From: Cristatella mucedo
Lineage: Eukaryota > Bryozoa > Phylactolaemata > Cristatellidae
DNA length: 64,000 bases
Reading direction: 5' to 3'
NCBI GenBank assembly: GCA_009760855.2
Contig: WPIO01000019.1
Coordinates: 3,421,501-3,485,500 of the forward strand
Shown here: positions 57,501-64,000 of the stretch, one piece after another
Position numbering within the stretch: the stretch's first letter is position 1
Layout: each line of letters opens with the position of its first letter
The notes under the pieces: model-generated
Told to the model about the DNA's origin: nothing
The model's input: only the letters and a program-made list of their open reading frames with translations
Databases searched by the model: none
Made by a program: the position numbers and the translations under genes

Positions 57501-60500
57501 TCTGCTACAGGAGAGGGAAATGATGTTTTTGCACACGCGCAGTTTCATTCGAAATGGAAACACATCGCTCTAAGCTCACGGCCCGCGCCCAGTCGAAGTG
57601 CTCTCGAGCTCTCTAAAAGCTTGGCGTCGCTGCAAGCAGCCAGATGAGCTGCACAGCTAAACCAAGTCTCCCCACGAGTGCATCGCTGCAGCCGAACAAG
57701 GCCGGTCGCCGGCGGCATGCAGCTTTAAGGGCTCCTTGCATGCAACTACATGTGCACGGCAGGCGGCACTGAGAGTACAGCCGCAAACAGCTTGGGAACG
57801 GCTTGGCTAGCTGCCAGCTCACAGCCCCTCGAGCTGAGCTGCACGCCAAGCTTGAGACATCTCTCGGCTGGCTGCTGGCAGGTGAACTGATAGGCCTCGC
57901 CATCTGCCGCAGGCCGCATGGTGGAAGAAGTCTTGCGCTCGGCTAACGATAACAGAAATCAGGGTCAATTGACGATGCTCTGCATAAGTTTCAGACGGCT
58001 CGAGGAAAAATACTCCCCCAAAAGAAATACTCCGAGGGTGAACAACCTTTAAATTGTTCTGTAGCTTCAACAGGCATCAAATGTCATTTCTGGACACGGT
58101 ATTCCAAAAATACATTATGTTAGCATCCATTTCTTGTCATCGTACACCGAGAGCCAAGTACTAATTCGAGTCACCCACAATCACAAAGGTCAGAACAACA
58201 GGACGTTAGGTCAACTCGTCCTATTGGCTTTATTTCTAACTGAATGCGGATACGATCAAAGTTCATTAAGCAATACTTCATGGAGCAGACTCTGAAGCCT
58301 GATGCAATTGGGGTGCCTACATTTTCTGCACTCCATTCTAGACCTACAACTAACGGGTGCAGTTCAAGGGCCACAAAGAATATTTGCTCCTGGAGAAACG
58401 AAGGGCCATGCCGGTGCCCTGCGATCACTACCTGCTCGAATGGGGCTTGGTAGAAGCTCACGGCCCAGTCGTGGGAACCCCCGTCGAGCAAGACAGGCCC
58501 CATCGCCTAGTTTTGGTTGACTTTCTCTGTTTGAGTGAGCATCTGCAGTCGATGCAATCGGAAGAAGCACCGCAGCCAACAACTCCACACTTCAAAACGC
58601 TGCTGCCAGTTCAAAATAGACCAGCGACGGTATCGGGCCATCTGCTCGTTAGCCTCGGCACGGAAACACGAATGGCAGCTGGCAAGCAGTGGGAAGCCTG
58701 CACCAAGCCTCCTCTAGAGCCATGAACGAGTTGTCCATTGTGTGCATACGACCGTCCCTACCAGCAACTGGGGAGGTATATTCCGAAGGGACTAAGCAAA
58801 ACAGCTTGTCATACGATAGGACCACTGGATATCTAGACTAAATCAATCAGCTCCACAGCCAAGCCTCCTACGTTCAGCTACATAACATTGCTAAAACTCG
58901 GGCTTCTTTAGACAGGCCTACCACATCTAAATTGGTACGTGGATTTGTGACATCCCGTCTTGGCTTTTGTAACTCACTGCTTGCTGTTCTACCGACCTGG
59001 GCACTCAGGCGCTTACAGCTGATACAAAACTCTACAGCTAGGCTTGTCTGTCGTGAACGTCACAGTTGCCATATCATACCATTTCTCGCCGACCTGCATT
59101 GGCTCCCAGTCAAGAAACGCATCGACATCAAGTTTTTGTCACTCACTTTTAGGTCCCTTCATTCTTTGGCTCCAGCCTACCTATCAGATCTACTCCCCCA
59201 CCAGGCTAAGCATCATAGTATCCGCTTTTCGGAATCTAACTGTTTACCCATACCTCGTACAAATCTTAAATCCTTTGGAGACCGTGCCTTTAGTTCGTAT
59301 GCTCCCGAAGCCTGGAACTCACTCCCGACTTGCATCATGACATCTCCTGACTAATCCACATTTAAAAAGAAACTAAAAACACATCTACTTATGTCAGAAC
59401 TTAGTGGGTTCCTGTGATTCGTCCTTTATGTGCTTATTCGTGCTGATACTGTGCATGCTGCCACTAACCAAACTTGCATGTTGACCCTGTGCATGTCACC
59501 CCTAACCATGTTATTCCTGTTGTTTATTGAACATGCTAGCACTAACCATTCGATCGTGTTTCCTTCGTAGCAAATGTAAAGCACCTAGAAAGAGATTGAG
59601 TCTTCTGAGGGTGCTATATCAAATGTATTATTATCATTATTATTATCTGCAAAAGATTCAGTGGCATCTGCTTCAATAAGTTTAACATGCATAGTTTTCG
59701 GACCTTGAACCTAACGGTCTGTCCACCTGGCTTCTTTATCACTTCGAAAAAGCCATTTTGAAAGCAGATAGCAGCAGAGAGGTATGCCAAGGAAAAGACA
59801 ATGTAATAATAAGAATGGTTATAATTATAATAGGAAAATTGTATAGCATTCTGAGGGAGCTAGATCTCTTTCTAGGCAATTTACACATGTTGGAAGAGCT
59901 AGAAAACAGGAGCAACTATTTTATCTCGGCCGTGAAATACCATTCGTCAATGCCGATATCTAGCACGTATTGTACTAGTGGGACTCGGTCACAGGGCTCT
60001 GGATCGCGGATCGTGCCAACAGAAATGTCACCTACTATTTTCTAGTGAAACTTCTTTTTACTTTATCCTAGATGGTGTCCTGGGTTCATCCCAGCTCAAA
60101 TTGAGCTAGACACTTAAAGGTAGCATCACATTGCGAGATGTTTCTTTAACCATCCTCACCATGCCATTCGATGGTCTCTGTCGAAACTTCCACCTTGGGG
60201 ATTCCTAAAGTTATGATGCGGGGAAGGAATGTTCTAGAGATGGCAACGGTATGATTACTTTAACTCCGACAGGCATCGACTGCTAGCATTACATGGTAAA
60301 AAGCCGTAACAGACAGTCAACGAAGCATTAGTTGGAATGCATAGCATTTGCGATTGCAGGTGTGACATTAAAAAGGACAAGGTTTAAATGTCGCCTTCGG
60401 TCAAGGTTAAGATAATAACAAAGGAAAAATATCCCAGCCAGGGTTTGTTTCTACAATAATGGGTAGTTCCTAATACGTTCCATGCTCTCTACTACTTTTA

Positions 60501-61044
60501 AGACTACCGTGATCACTGCTACTTTTGGGACCACAGGCTCAGCCATTTCGAGGCAGCTAGCATACTAGTCTTTCGGCAGCAACAGACTGTACTTAATTCA
60601 AGCGCCATGACCAGTATAAATAGATATCTTAAGCATTAACCTTGGCGTATATCAACGATCAGCAGGCAGCAATCTCGCTGACGTGGGCAGCAGACAACTG
60701 CCAACCTCGGCAGGGTATTGGCAACAGCCAAAGCTCGGGCAGAAATTTGACTAAATATAGTTTAAATATCGCTAAGCTAAAATAGATTAACAAATTTTGA
60801 ATAAATGAGGTGAAACACATATCAACCGAATAGGCCCGAAGCCGACTTACAGCATGCGTTCTGGGGGTGTGTCTCCAGCAATGTATGGCTCAAACAGCCC
60901 AGCTGCGCCATCGCCTGTCGTGTCTGGAGTGAACTGATCAGCGACTATAGTCACTTCAACATCTGGGACTTCTGTGAGAATCCTGTAGGCTGATGTCAAA
61001 CCGATAACGCCAGCACCGACGACAACAACTCGCTTGAACGACAT
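33321..61044 (-). CDS. DDO: D-aspartate / D-amino-acid oxidase family, tandem copy B (10 coding exons)
   Basis: Paralogue of copy A spread over 27.7 kb. Exons: 60851-61044, 49203-49320, 48952-49034, 42978-43043, 39190-39244, 38130-38231, 37572-37651, 35716-35833, 35139-35237 and 33321-33425; total 1020 nt, 339 aa plus TAA. The start ATG has an ACCACC context and an in-frame TAG 15 nt upstream, so unlike copy A it has no leader. It shows VVGAGVIG at 8-15, [14 protein letters not shown] at 36-49, YIIP, WTGLRP with Arg284 and the signature [11 protein letters not shown]...WGCA in exon 10. Position 243 is Cys ([10 protein letters not shown]), where copy A and mammalian D-aspartate oxidase have Arg. 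The KGDW that follows is D-aspartate-oxidase-like. Exon 6 has CSGVRAAQL against CTGLGAAEL in copy A. The C-terminus AKP is not a PTS1. Activity is likely but substrate preference may differ. Confidence 0.94.
33426..35138. other. Intron 9 of oxidase B
   Basis: AT-rich sequence of about 1.7 kb. No repeat family or coding signal recognised apart from a short TTAATTAAGC direct repeat near 33600-33625. Confidence 0.6.
35139..35237 (-). CDS. DDO: Oxidase B coding exon 9
   Basis: Residues 273-305. [20 protein letters not shown]. Acceptor TTGCAG|CAT, donor CAG|GTAAGC. Confidence 0.95.
35716..35833 (-). CDS. DDO: Oxidase B coding exon 8
   Basis: Residues 233-272. [20 protein letters not shown]. The codon at residue 243 is TGC (Cys); the matching codon in copy A is CGT (Arg). 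Confidence 0.94.
36100..37285 (+). mobile_element. LINE family L remnant (RT end, C-terminal domain, 3' tail)
   Basis: CR1/L2-like non-LTR element inserted antisense to intron 7 of oxidase B. Pieces in order: reverse transcriptase [17 protein letters not shown] (36170-36220; the catalytic YADD is YAGD), [26 protein letters not shown], then [13 protein letters not shown] and [20 protein letters not shown] near the C-terminus. The 3' end CACCTAGAAAGAGATT...GGCGC runs into ATTATTATT. Several frameshifts and stops break the frame, so it is not active. Confidence 0.9.
37366..37435 (+). mobile_element. SINE family 2 / LINE 3' tail
   Basis: AAAGTGCCCGGACAGATTAAG, TTCTCTTAGGGTGCTATACAA and a TTATTATTATT end. 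Only the tail is present. Confidence 0.7.
37572..37651 (-). CDS. DDO: Oxidase B coding exon 7
   Basis: Residues 207-232. [20 protein letters not shown]. Acceptor ATGCAG|GCA, donor CCCAA|GTAAGC, phase 2. Confidence 0.94.
38130..38231 (-). CDS. DDO: Oxidase B coding exon 6
   Basis: Residues 173-206. [18 protein letters not shown] and YPVRGHVLR. Acceptor TTCTAG|GTC, donor CGA|GTAAGC. Confidence 0.95.
38653..38722. repeat. (CA)35 microsatellite
   Basis: About 70 bases of uninterrupted CA in intron 5 of oxidase B, preceded by interrupted CA. Transcribed as a UG repeat. Confidence 0.95.
39190..39244 (-). CDS. DDO: Oxidase B coding exon 5
   Basis: Residues 154-172. [19 protein letters not shown]. 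Acceptor CTGAAG|G, donor GAG|GTAAGC. Confidence 0.92.
40152..40290 (+). mobile_element. SINE family 1 relative (diverged)
   Basis: GGGTTCGAGTCCTGCAGC (B box and following bases), then CATTGCAAGCAGGAGTGATAG and AAGGCTTTTCTGATGCCATA, which parallel the SINE 1 body. The head is degraded. Confidence 0.6.
40480..40950 (+). mobile_element. LINE family M remnant
   Basis: Diverged relative of 63118-63455: [20 protein letters not shown] and VGYRMHADS coding remnants, followed by GGCTTTATGGCTTTGAGGAGTTA and an ACATAC end. Confidence 0.75.
41285..41358. repeat. CATG/CATA simple repeat
   Basis: Runs of CATG and CATA tetranucleotides, partly palindromic. Confidence 0.9.
41982..42140 (+). pseudogene. Helix-turn-helix-like open stretch, possible transposase relic
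   Basis: The plus strand reads [20 protein letters not shown] then RNICKM, which looks like an HTH DNA-binding segment of the type found in transposases (NxEIAxKLxxSxKTV). It continues about 25 codons and then loses any resemblance to a domain. No terminal inverted repeats or catalytic DDE residues were found. The family is not identified. Confidence 0.3.
42390..42800. repeat. CA-repeat cluster
   Basis: Three long pure CA tracts (42394-42436, 42539-42591, 42629-42656) separated by interrupted CA-rich sequence. It begins about 180 nt after the exon 4 donor of oxidase B and is transcribed as UG-rich RNA. Long open frames in it are artefacts. Confidence 0.95.
42978..43043 (-). CDS. DDO: Oxidase B coding exon 4
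   Basis: Residues 132-153. [20 protein letters not shown]. Acceptor TTTCAG|ATA, donor CAGAG|GTGGGT, phase 2. Confidence 0.94.
43524..43790 (+). mobile_element. LINE family M remnant
   Basis: Nearly identical to 63170-63440 (CTACTGCCGACTATGGCACA, ACTGCTCTCCTGACTCTGC and so on). It lacks a short internal stretch after GAAAGCCGC and ends GAGATACATTACATTGC. Confidence 0.85.
44370..45490 (-). mobile_element. LINE family L remnant, interrupted by a SINE
   Basis: Antisense copy. On the minus strand it has the reverse-transcriptase stretch VPPGSVFG (about 45440-45465), [12 protein letters not shown] (about 45320-45360), the [13 protein letters not shown] region and the 3' tail ending at 44370. A SINE family 1 copy splits it at 44961-45100. 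The catalytic Asp-Asp region is deleted. Confidence 0.85.
44961..45100 (+). mobile_element. SINE family 1 with internal deletion, nested in a LINE
   Basis: GGCACACTAGGTAAGGCGGT followed directly by TGCTTTCGATTCCTACGG: 28 bases present in the other copies, including part of the B box, are missing. The deletion ends lie in TTC direct repeats. The rest of the body and the TTTATTTATT end are intact. Confidence 0.88.
46318..47255 (-). mobile_element. LINE family L remnant
   Basis: Antisense copy of the C-terminal region ([52 protein letters not shown]) plus the 3' tail with AATAATAAT at 46318. It is the best-preserved coding copy of this family here, but it still has frameshifts near its 3' end. 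Confidence 0.9.
47545..47712 (+). mobile_element. LINE family L fragment
   Basis: CTCAAACCCTTTGGAGACA, AAAGCCTGGAACTCACTC and TGTGATTTGTCCTTTCTGTG parallel the C-terminal end of the LINE at 36900-37070. Internally deleted. Confidence 0.75.
47755..47820. repeat. CA/CAGA microsatellite
   Basis: CA tract with regular AGA interruptions. Confidence 0.9.
48769..48798. repeat. Perfect inverted repeat (12-bp stem, 6-base loop)
   Basis: TATAATTAGGTA, loop AGAAAG, TACCTAATTATA. Lies 154 nt beyond the exon 3 donor of oxidase B, inside the intron. No T-run or known element goes with it. Confidence 0.9.
48952..49034 (-). CDS. DDO: Oxidase B coding exon 3
   Basis: Residues 105-131. [20 protein letters not shown]. 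Acceptor GCAAG|AAA, donor CCAA|GTAAGT, phase 2. Confidence 0.95.
49203..49320 (-). CDS. DDO: Oxidase B coding exon 2
   Basis: Residues 65-104. [17 protein letters not shown]. Acceptor GCCAG|G, donor GAG|GTAAGC. Separated from exon 1 by an 11.5-kb intron. Confidence 0.95.
49906..50091 (+). mobile_element. SINE family 1
   Basis: Full-length: GATGGCACACTAGGTAAGGC (A box), GTGGGTTTGATTCC (B box with one change), CACTGTAAGCGGTGGTGATA, AGGCTGTTTAATCAGCTAGG and an ATTTATTTATTTATTATT end. Confidence 0.88.
51322..51461 (+). mobile_element. SINE family 2
   Basis: CATGGCTCAGCGGTTAAGGC (A box), GTGGGCTCGAGCCTG (B box), GAAGCACCTGAATAGAGATT, CAGGGCGCTATATAAAGG. Complete copy. Confidence 0.85.
52633..52902 (-). 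other. Unassigned 89-codon open stretch
   Basis: The minus strand is open for 89 codons ([20 protein letters not shown] and further) with a mixed, protein-like composition, unlike the low-complexity shadows nearby. No domain recognised, no splice partner found. It could be a decayed retroelement or retrocopy fragment in the intron. Confidence 0.2.
53356..53475 (-). mobile_element. SINE family 2
   Basis: Antisense copy: AATTTATTTGCATTTCCATA tail end, CACCCTAAGAGAACTTAATC, CATGTGCTTCACGTATG and a degraded head (GCCCACGACCTTGG). Confidence 0.75.
54665..54745 (-). mobile_element. LINE family L 3'-end fragment
   Basis: AATAATATATTTGTATTGCG, CTTAATCTCTTTCTAGGCAC, TTCACATTTGCTGCAAAG: antisense 3' end only. 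Confidence 0.8.
55440..55946 (+). pseudogene. Unassigned coding-like relic
   Basis: Plus-strand frames read peptide-like text ([20 protein letters not shown], then [16 protein letters not shown], then [20 protein letters not shown] in another frame) without introns and with frame changes. It resembles a decayed intronless copy of some mRNA, but I do not recognise the parent. Confidence 0.2.
56228..56300 (-). mobile_element. LINE family L 3'-end fragment
   Basis: AATAATACACTTGATAGAGC, GCCCTCAGAGAACTCAATCT, TTCTAGGCGCTTTACATTTG: antisense 3' end only. Confidence 0.8.
58244..58725 (+). other. Unassigned open stretches
   Basis: Two plus-strand frames stay open together from 58244 to 58725, the longest 122 codons, and the antisense is also open. 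No domain, start context or splice structure supports a gene. It may be an old mobile element. Confidence 0.15.
58845..59650 (+). mobile_element. LINE family L remnant (C-terminal domain and 3' tail)
   Basis: [76 protein letters not shown], then 3' end CACCTAGAAAGAGATTGAG and ATTATTATCATTATT. A 140-codon frame survives from 58932 to 59354. Confidence 0.9.
59810..59892 (-). mobile_element. LINE family L 3'-end fragment
   Basis: TTATAATTATAATAGGAAAA, GCATTCTGAGGGAGCTAGAT, CTCTTTCTAGGCAATTTACA. Degraded antisense tail. Confidence 0.6.
60851..61044 (-). CDS. DDO: Oxidase B coding exon 1
   Basis: Residues 1-64 plus two bases, same 194-nt length as copy [21 protein letters not shown]. Donor ATGCT|GTAAGT. 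Confidence 0.95.
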
Positions 61045-62139
61045 GGTGGTTGTGAGCTAGAGGTCGGCGGTATTTACCCAATCCGTACTCACTAATAGGG
61101 TTAATAGAAAGATGAATGAGGCAGAACATTGAAATTTAATACACATTATATAATATTTGAAATATAAAATCTCAAGGAAGTGTGACAAGAGTATTAATTT
61201 TAGTATTTGCAATTTGGTCGGCGCTGCAGTGGGCGTGGCCTCAGTAGACCTCGTGGCAAAGTCCGTGCTATAAACAAGCGTCTCCGTAAATCACAGAAAT
61301 CGGTAGATTCAAGGAATATCTATCCACATCCACGAGCTTTTGTCAATCAGAACTTCTCGCTTCGAGTGTACCGCACGGCCAACGGGGGGGGGGGTTGATG
61401 GTGTACTGAAAACTGCATATGTGCAGAAGTGTGCCATAATGAAATGGACGTGAGTCTTTTTGAAAATTTTCACATCAATCGAAATGTTTTAAAAAATTGA
61501 GCGGCGATGGCAATTTTTCCACTGTTTTTCGCGCTTACTTAGGTTTGCCGGCGGACCAAACACCGAACTACACGTGCGACCTCTGCCGGGCGGTGGCGCT
61601 ATTTCGGTAACGATTCCATTAGCACCGTGCTAGTTGAACTCGCCGAAACTTTCGTGACCAGCCATCCGTCATTGTTTTCCTATATCCAAAGCGGTGGTTC
61701 ATTCGTGGTGAATTGCAGAGGTCGTGCTGACCGATACTCCAGAGACTTTCGACTAAGGCAATTCTCCAGACCGTAGCCAGCTAACTTTGCCTTTGAACCC
61801 TAAAAGAGTGCTCCGCGTGCGAGGCATTGGAGTGGTCGGAGAACGCTCGTAGACGGTTCGTGCGAGAAGTGCTTCTTTTGAAATCGCCATATTAGCCTTC
61901 GTGAGCATTTTCAAAAGTTTCTGTCCTCTGAAATCTTTGAGGCCCCTCACTTTCGTGAACGCGACCCGGCTCGTATCGGCTCTGCACTACAATAAGTTGC
62001 CAGAGAGCTTCCGATTTGCGAGAAATCGCTTTAAGATGCTTCCATTGAGGACGCTTACGGAATACAGGACTGAAACTTGCATAGCAGCGGTAAGCGAACT
62101 GGCCAAGGAGGAGACAGAGCTCACAAGCGGTTCCTTTGC

Positions 62140-62196
62140 AGCAAATACAAAGTGCCTAAAAAGAGGCTGAGTTTTCTGAGGGCACTATATCAAATG

Positions 62197-62225
<29 letters not shown>
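62140..62225 (+). mobile_element. LINE family L 3'-end fragment
   Basis: GCAGCAAATACAAAGTGCCT, AAAAAGAGGCTGAG, GGGCACTATATCAAATG and a long TTATTATTATT run. Confidence 0.8.
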
Positions 62226-62227
<2 letters not shown>

Positions 62228-62341
62228 ACTACTAGGCCTTCAAAAACCACCACCAGCAAAAACTTCCAGCGGAGCTCAAATGCAATAGCGTAAGGCCGCA
62301 GCTAAAAACTAACCTTTTAGTTCGTTCTCTGCTTGAAAACA

Positions 62342-62497
62342 AGTTAGCTGATCGAACGGCCTCGTTTACGTAGCAGCGGCAGAAGAGGTGTATCGGCTAA
62401 CACCGCTGCGCGTAGCAGGCAATAAAGGATCCCCAACTGCAGGACTCGAACTTACCATCTGGGTAGTGACGAGCGAGCACGGCACCCTTTGGCTAAG
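62342..62497 (-). mobile_element. SINE family 1 (diverged)
   Basis: Antisense copy: TTAGCTGATCGAACGGCCTC, GCAGCGGCAGAAGAGG, GCAATAAAGGATCCCCAACT, GCAGGACTCGAAC (B box). Confidence 0.65.
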
Positions 62498-63117
62498 AGA
62501 CATAGGGACATACGTGACCTTCTCCTTTATTTAGCGCGAAAGACGGCCCCTCGACAGCTGCAGCTATGCAAATCTTTTGCTCTTTTCTCGCCGGGATCTG
62601 TGGGCAAGCACTGTGCACTGCCACGCACGCTCTTTGAGCGCCTGCCCCGCCCCCCCGGGAGGGGGGGGGGGCCGCCTGGCTGGCTGGCTACTGAAGCATG
62701 CGATTACCTCACCCCCGACAGGTGAGTATTATCATTTGCGAGTGGTTCTAGCTTCACTGGATGCGTCGTTCTCCGAGGCGAACGTGGCGATGGCAAAGTC
62801 AATGCGGTTAACGGCTAGCGTCCGTTTTACGTCCGTTTCAAATGCTGCCAGCTCCACTAGATGCGCCTAACCGCCGCCCTCCACCGCCAGAGAATAGTAG
62901 CTCCGACGTAGGTGACTCTATCTGAGTGCGTCAGCGCTGGCGCGGCGACTCTCTCCGGTACTTCCCAGCACCAGCAGCTGTAAACGGCCGCACGTGTAAT
63001 TTGTCGTCAGCCGAATGCAACTGCTCACGCCAACTTAGCCATCAGCTTTCCTTAGACTTTGACGTGTAAGCATGCTACTCTGTCGTGATCTAGTTTATAT
63101 ATTCACTATTAACAGTT

Positions 63118-63455
63118 CTTTTGGCACAGAGCGCTCATCCTAGACTGTGGAACTCGCTTCCACAATTCTTACACAATGACAACTATTCTCCTACTGCCGA
63201 CTATGGCACATCTTTTTCAGCGGTCCTGAGCTGCTACTTCTATGCTACTCACTACCTCAACTGCTCTCCTGACTCTGCTATGCTTCCCACTTTCTCTTTG
63301 TTGCGTGAGACGAAGTCTGTTGGCTACCGAATGCGTACCGAAAGCCGCTTAGGCTGTGAGTGCGCTATACAAAACTCTCCTGCGTAACACCCACATGGTC
63401 TTTATGACTTTGTGGAGTTACAGATGGAGATACATTACATTACATTACATCTTTA
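63118..63455 (+). mobile_element. LINE family M, C-terminal end with (ACATT)n tail
   Basis: From 63126 reads AQSAHPRLWNSLPQFLHND, with the PRLWNSLP motif common at the C-terminus of CR1/L2/Rex-type LINEs, then [18 protein letters not shown] to a stop at 63385. The 3' end is GAGATACATTACATTACATT, a short tandem tail typical of this LINE group. Confidence 0.85.
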
Positions 63456-63544
63456 TTACATCATCTTTGTTATCGAAAGATTTACTAATGGTTTTGTGTA
63501 TAATATCACGCTTTACGCCAGGGCACTGAGGTATCAGCCAATTA

Positions 63545-63630
63545 GCATGCTTCCGTTCCAGCCAGCACAAGTAAAGTGCCTAGAAAGAGGCTAGGGTGCT
63601 GCACACATACTTTATAATTATTATTAACTC
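63545..63630 (+). mobile_element. LINE family L 3'-end fragment
   Basis: AAGTAAAGTGCCTAGAAAGA, GGCTAGGGTGCTGCAC and an ATAATTATTATTA end. Confidence 0.7.
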
Positions 63631-63914
63631 AACTCGTCTTTTGTAAGGATAGTAAAAAGTAAATAATATTCTTGAAACTCACCGTAAGGGCCCAGTCGTC
63701 AAGGGGTTGATGTGGTAGAAATAAGTATTAGAAAGCTCGATGTTGAATAGTGGCGTGTTATTTTTTCTTGATTGTAATAGCTTTTTCTTTGGATATTTGA
63801 TTTTCGTACTTTGCTTTGCTCCCTGGGACTGTTCGCTTTGCTTTACTCGTTTCGGCCATGATTATTTTGGGTCCACTAAACAATCGCGGCCATGCAATAC
63901 AAGGCCTAGACCTG

Positions 63915-64000
63915 ACAGCCTGCGCAGCAAATGTAAAAAGCCTAGAAAGAGAATGAGCTCTCTAAGGGCGCTACGCAAATTTATTTTTTTATTATTACGG
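63915..64000 (+). mobile_element. LINE family L / SINE 2 tail at window end
   Basis: GCAGCAAATGTAAAAAGCCT, AGAAAGAGAATGAGCTCTCT, AAGGGCGCTACGCAAATTTA then ATTATTA. It runs to the window edge and may continue. Confidence 0.75.

Larger units (their letters stand above)
49321..60850. other. Intron 1 of oxidase B
   Basis: An 11.5-kb intron with SINE 1 (49906-50091), SINE 2 (51322-51461 and 53356-53475), LINE tails (54665-54745, 56228-56300, 59810-59892), a LINE L copy (58845-59650), two poly-C tracts and one poly-G tract, and a few unassigned open stretches (52633-52902, 55440-55946, 56916-57119, 58244-58725). Confidence 0.65.
61045..64000. other. Region upstream of oxidase B
   Basis: The first 60 bases include a 5' UTR with an inverted CCAAT-type ATTGG element near 61080. 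The interval 61500-62200 is moderately GC-rich and open on both strands, with no domain recognised; 62500-63000 is again GC-rich. SINE and LINE pieces are listed separately. No gene was defined here. Confidence 0.5.

Noticed and set aside
61753-61950. Minus-strand 65-codon frame as a first exon of another gene
   Set aside because: There is no convincing donor with a downstream partner and no recognised similarity. Left as unassigned sequence.

Overview
This window is nuclear DNA from an intron-rich animal. It has short coding exons with GT-AG splice sites, large introns full of retroelements, tRNA-derived SINEs, non-LTR retrotransposon (LINE) remnants, microsatellites and GC-rich promoter islands. 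There are no rRNA genes, no functional tRNA genes that I can defend, no CRISPR arrays and no operons. The phylum cannot be fixed from the sequence alone. An invertebrate is likely, and a chelicerate such as a tick is only a guess.

Three protein genes could be rebuilt exon by exon, all on the minus strand. (1) RRN3 (TIF-IA), the RNA polymerase I initiation factor, has 15 coding exons between 13200 and 136 and encodes 571 aa. (2) A D-aspartate/D-amino-acid oxidase gene, called copy A here, has 10 coding exons between 30873 and 17583 and encodes 339 aa; an upstream in-frame ATG at 31050 may add an organelle-targeting leader. (3) A second, tandem oxidase gene, copy B, has 10 coding exons between 61044 and 33321 and also encodes 339 aa. 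In each gene every exon junction keeps the reading frame and the summed exon length is a multiple of three ending in a stop codon. Copies A and B share all nine intron positions and phases, so they arose by duplication of an already intron-bearing gene.

Layout: 136-13200 RRN3; 13201-17582 RRN3 promoter, GC-rich island and retroelement debris; 17583-30873 oxidase A with a GC-rich 5' end at about 27.2-31.1 kb; 30874-33320 intergenic; 33321-61044 oxidase B, enlarged by LINE and SINE insertions, with an 11.5 kb first intron; 61045-64000 upstream region and more retroelement pieces. The single-frame open stretches outside the listed exons are mostly shadows, repeats or chance.

The most interesting points are: the functional divergence of the two oxidases (copy A keeps an Arg where copy B has Cys, in a loop that binds substrate in mammalian D-aspartate oxidase); the absence of a peroxisomal C-terminal signal in both; an acid-free, Arg/Ser/Ala-rich 59-residue N-terminal extension in copy A; a long CT microsatellite just upstream of a copy A splice acceptor; a nearly identical 151-bp duplication between two introns of copy A; and a SINE family whose 3' tail is shared with the resident LINE family. 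I found no convincing sign of an entirely new biological system.
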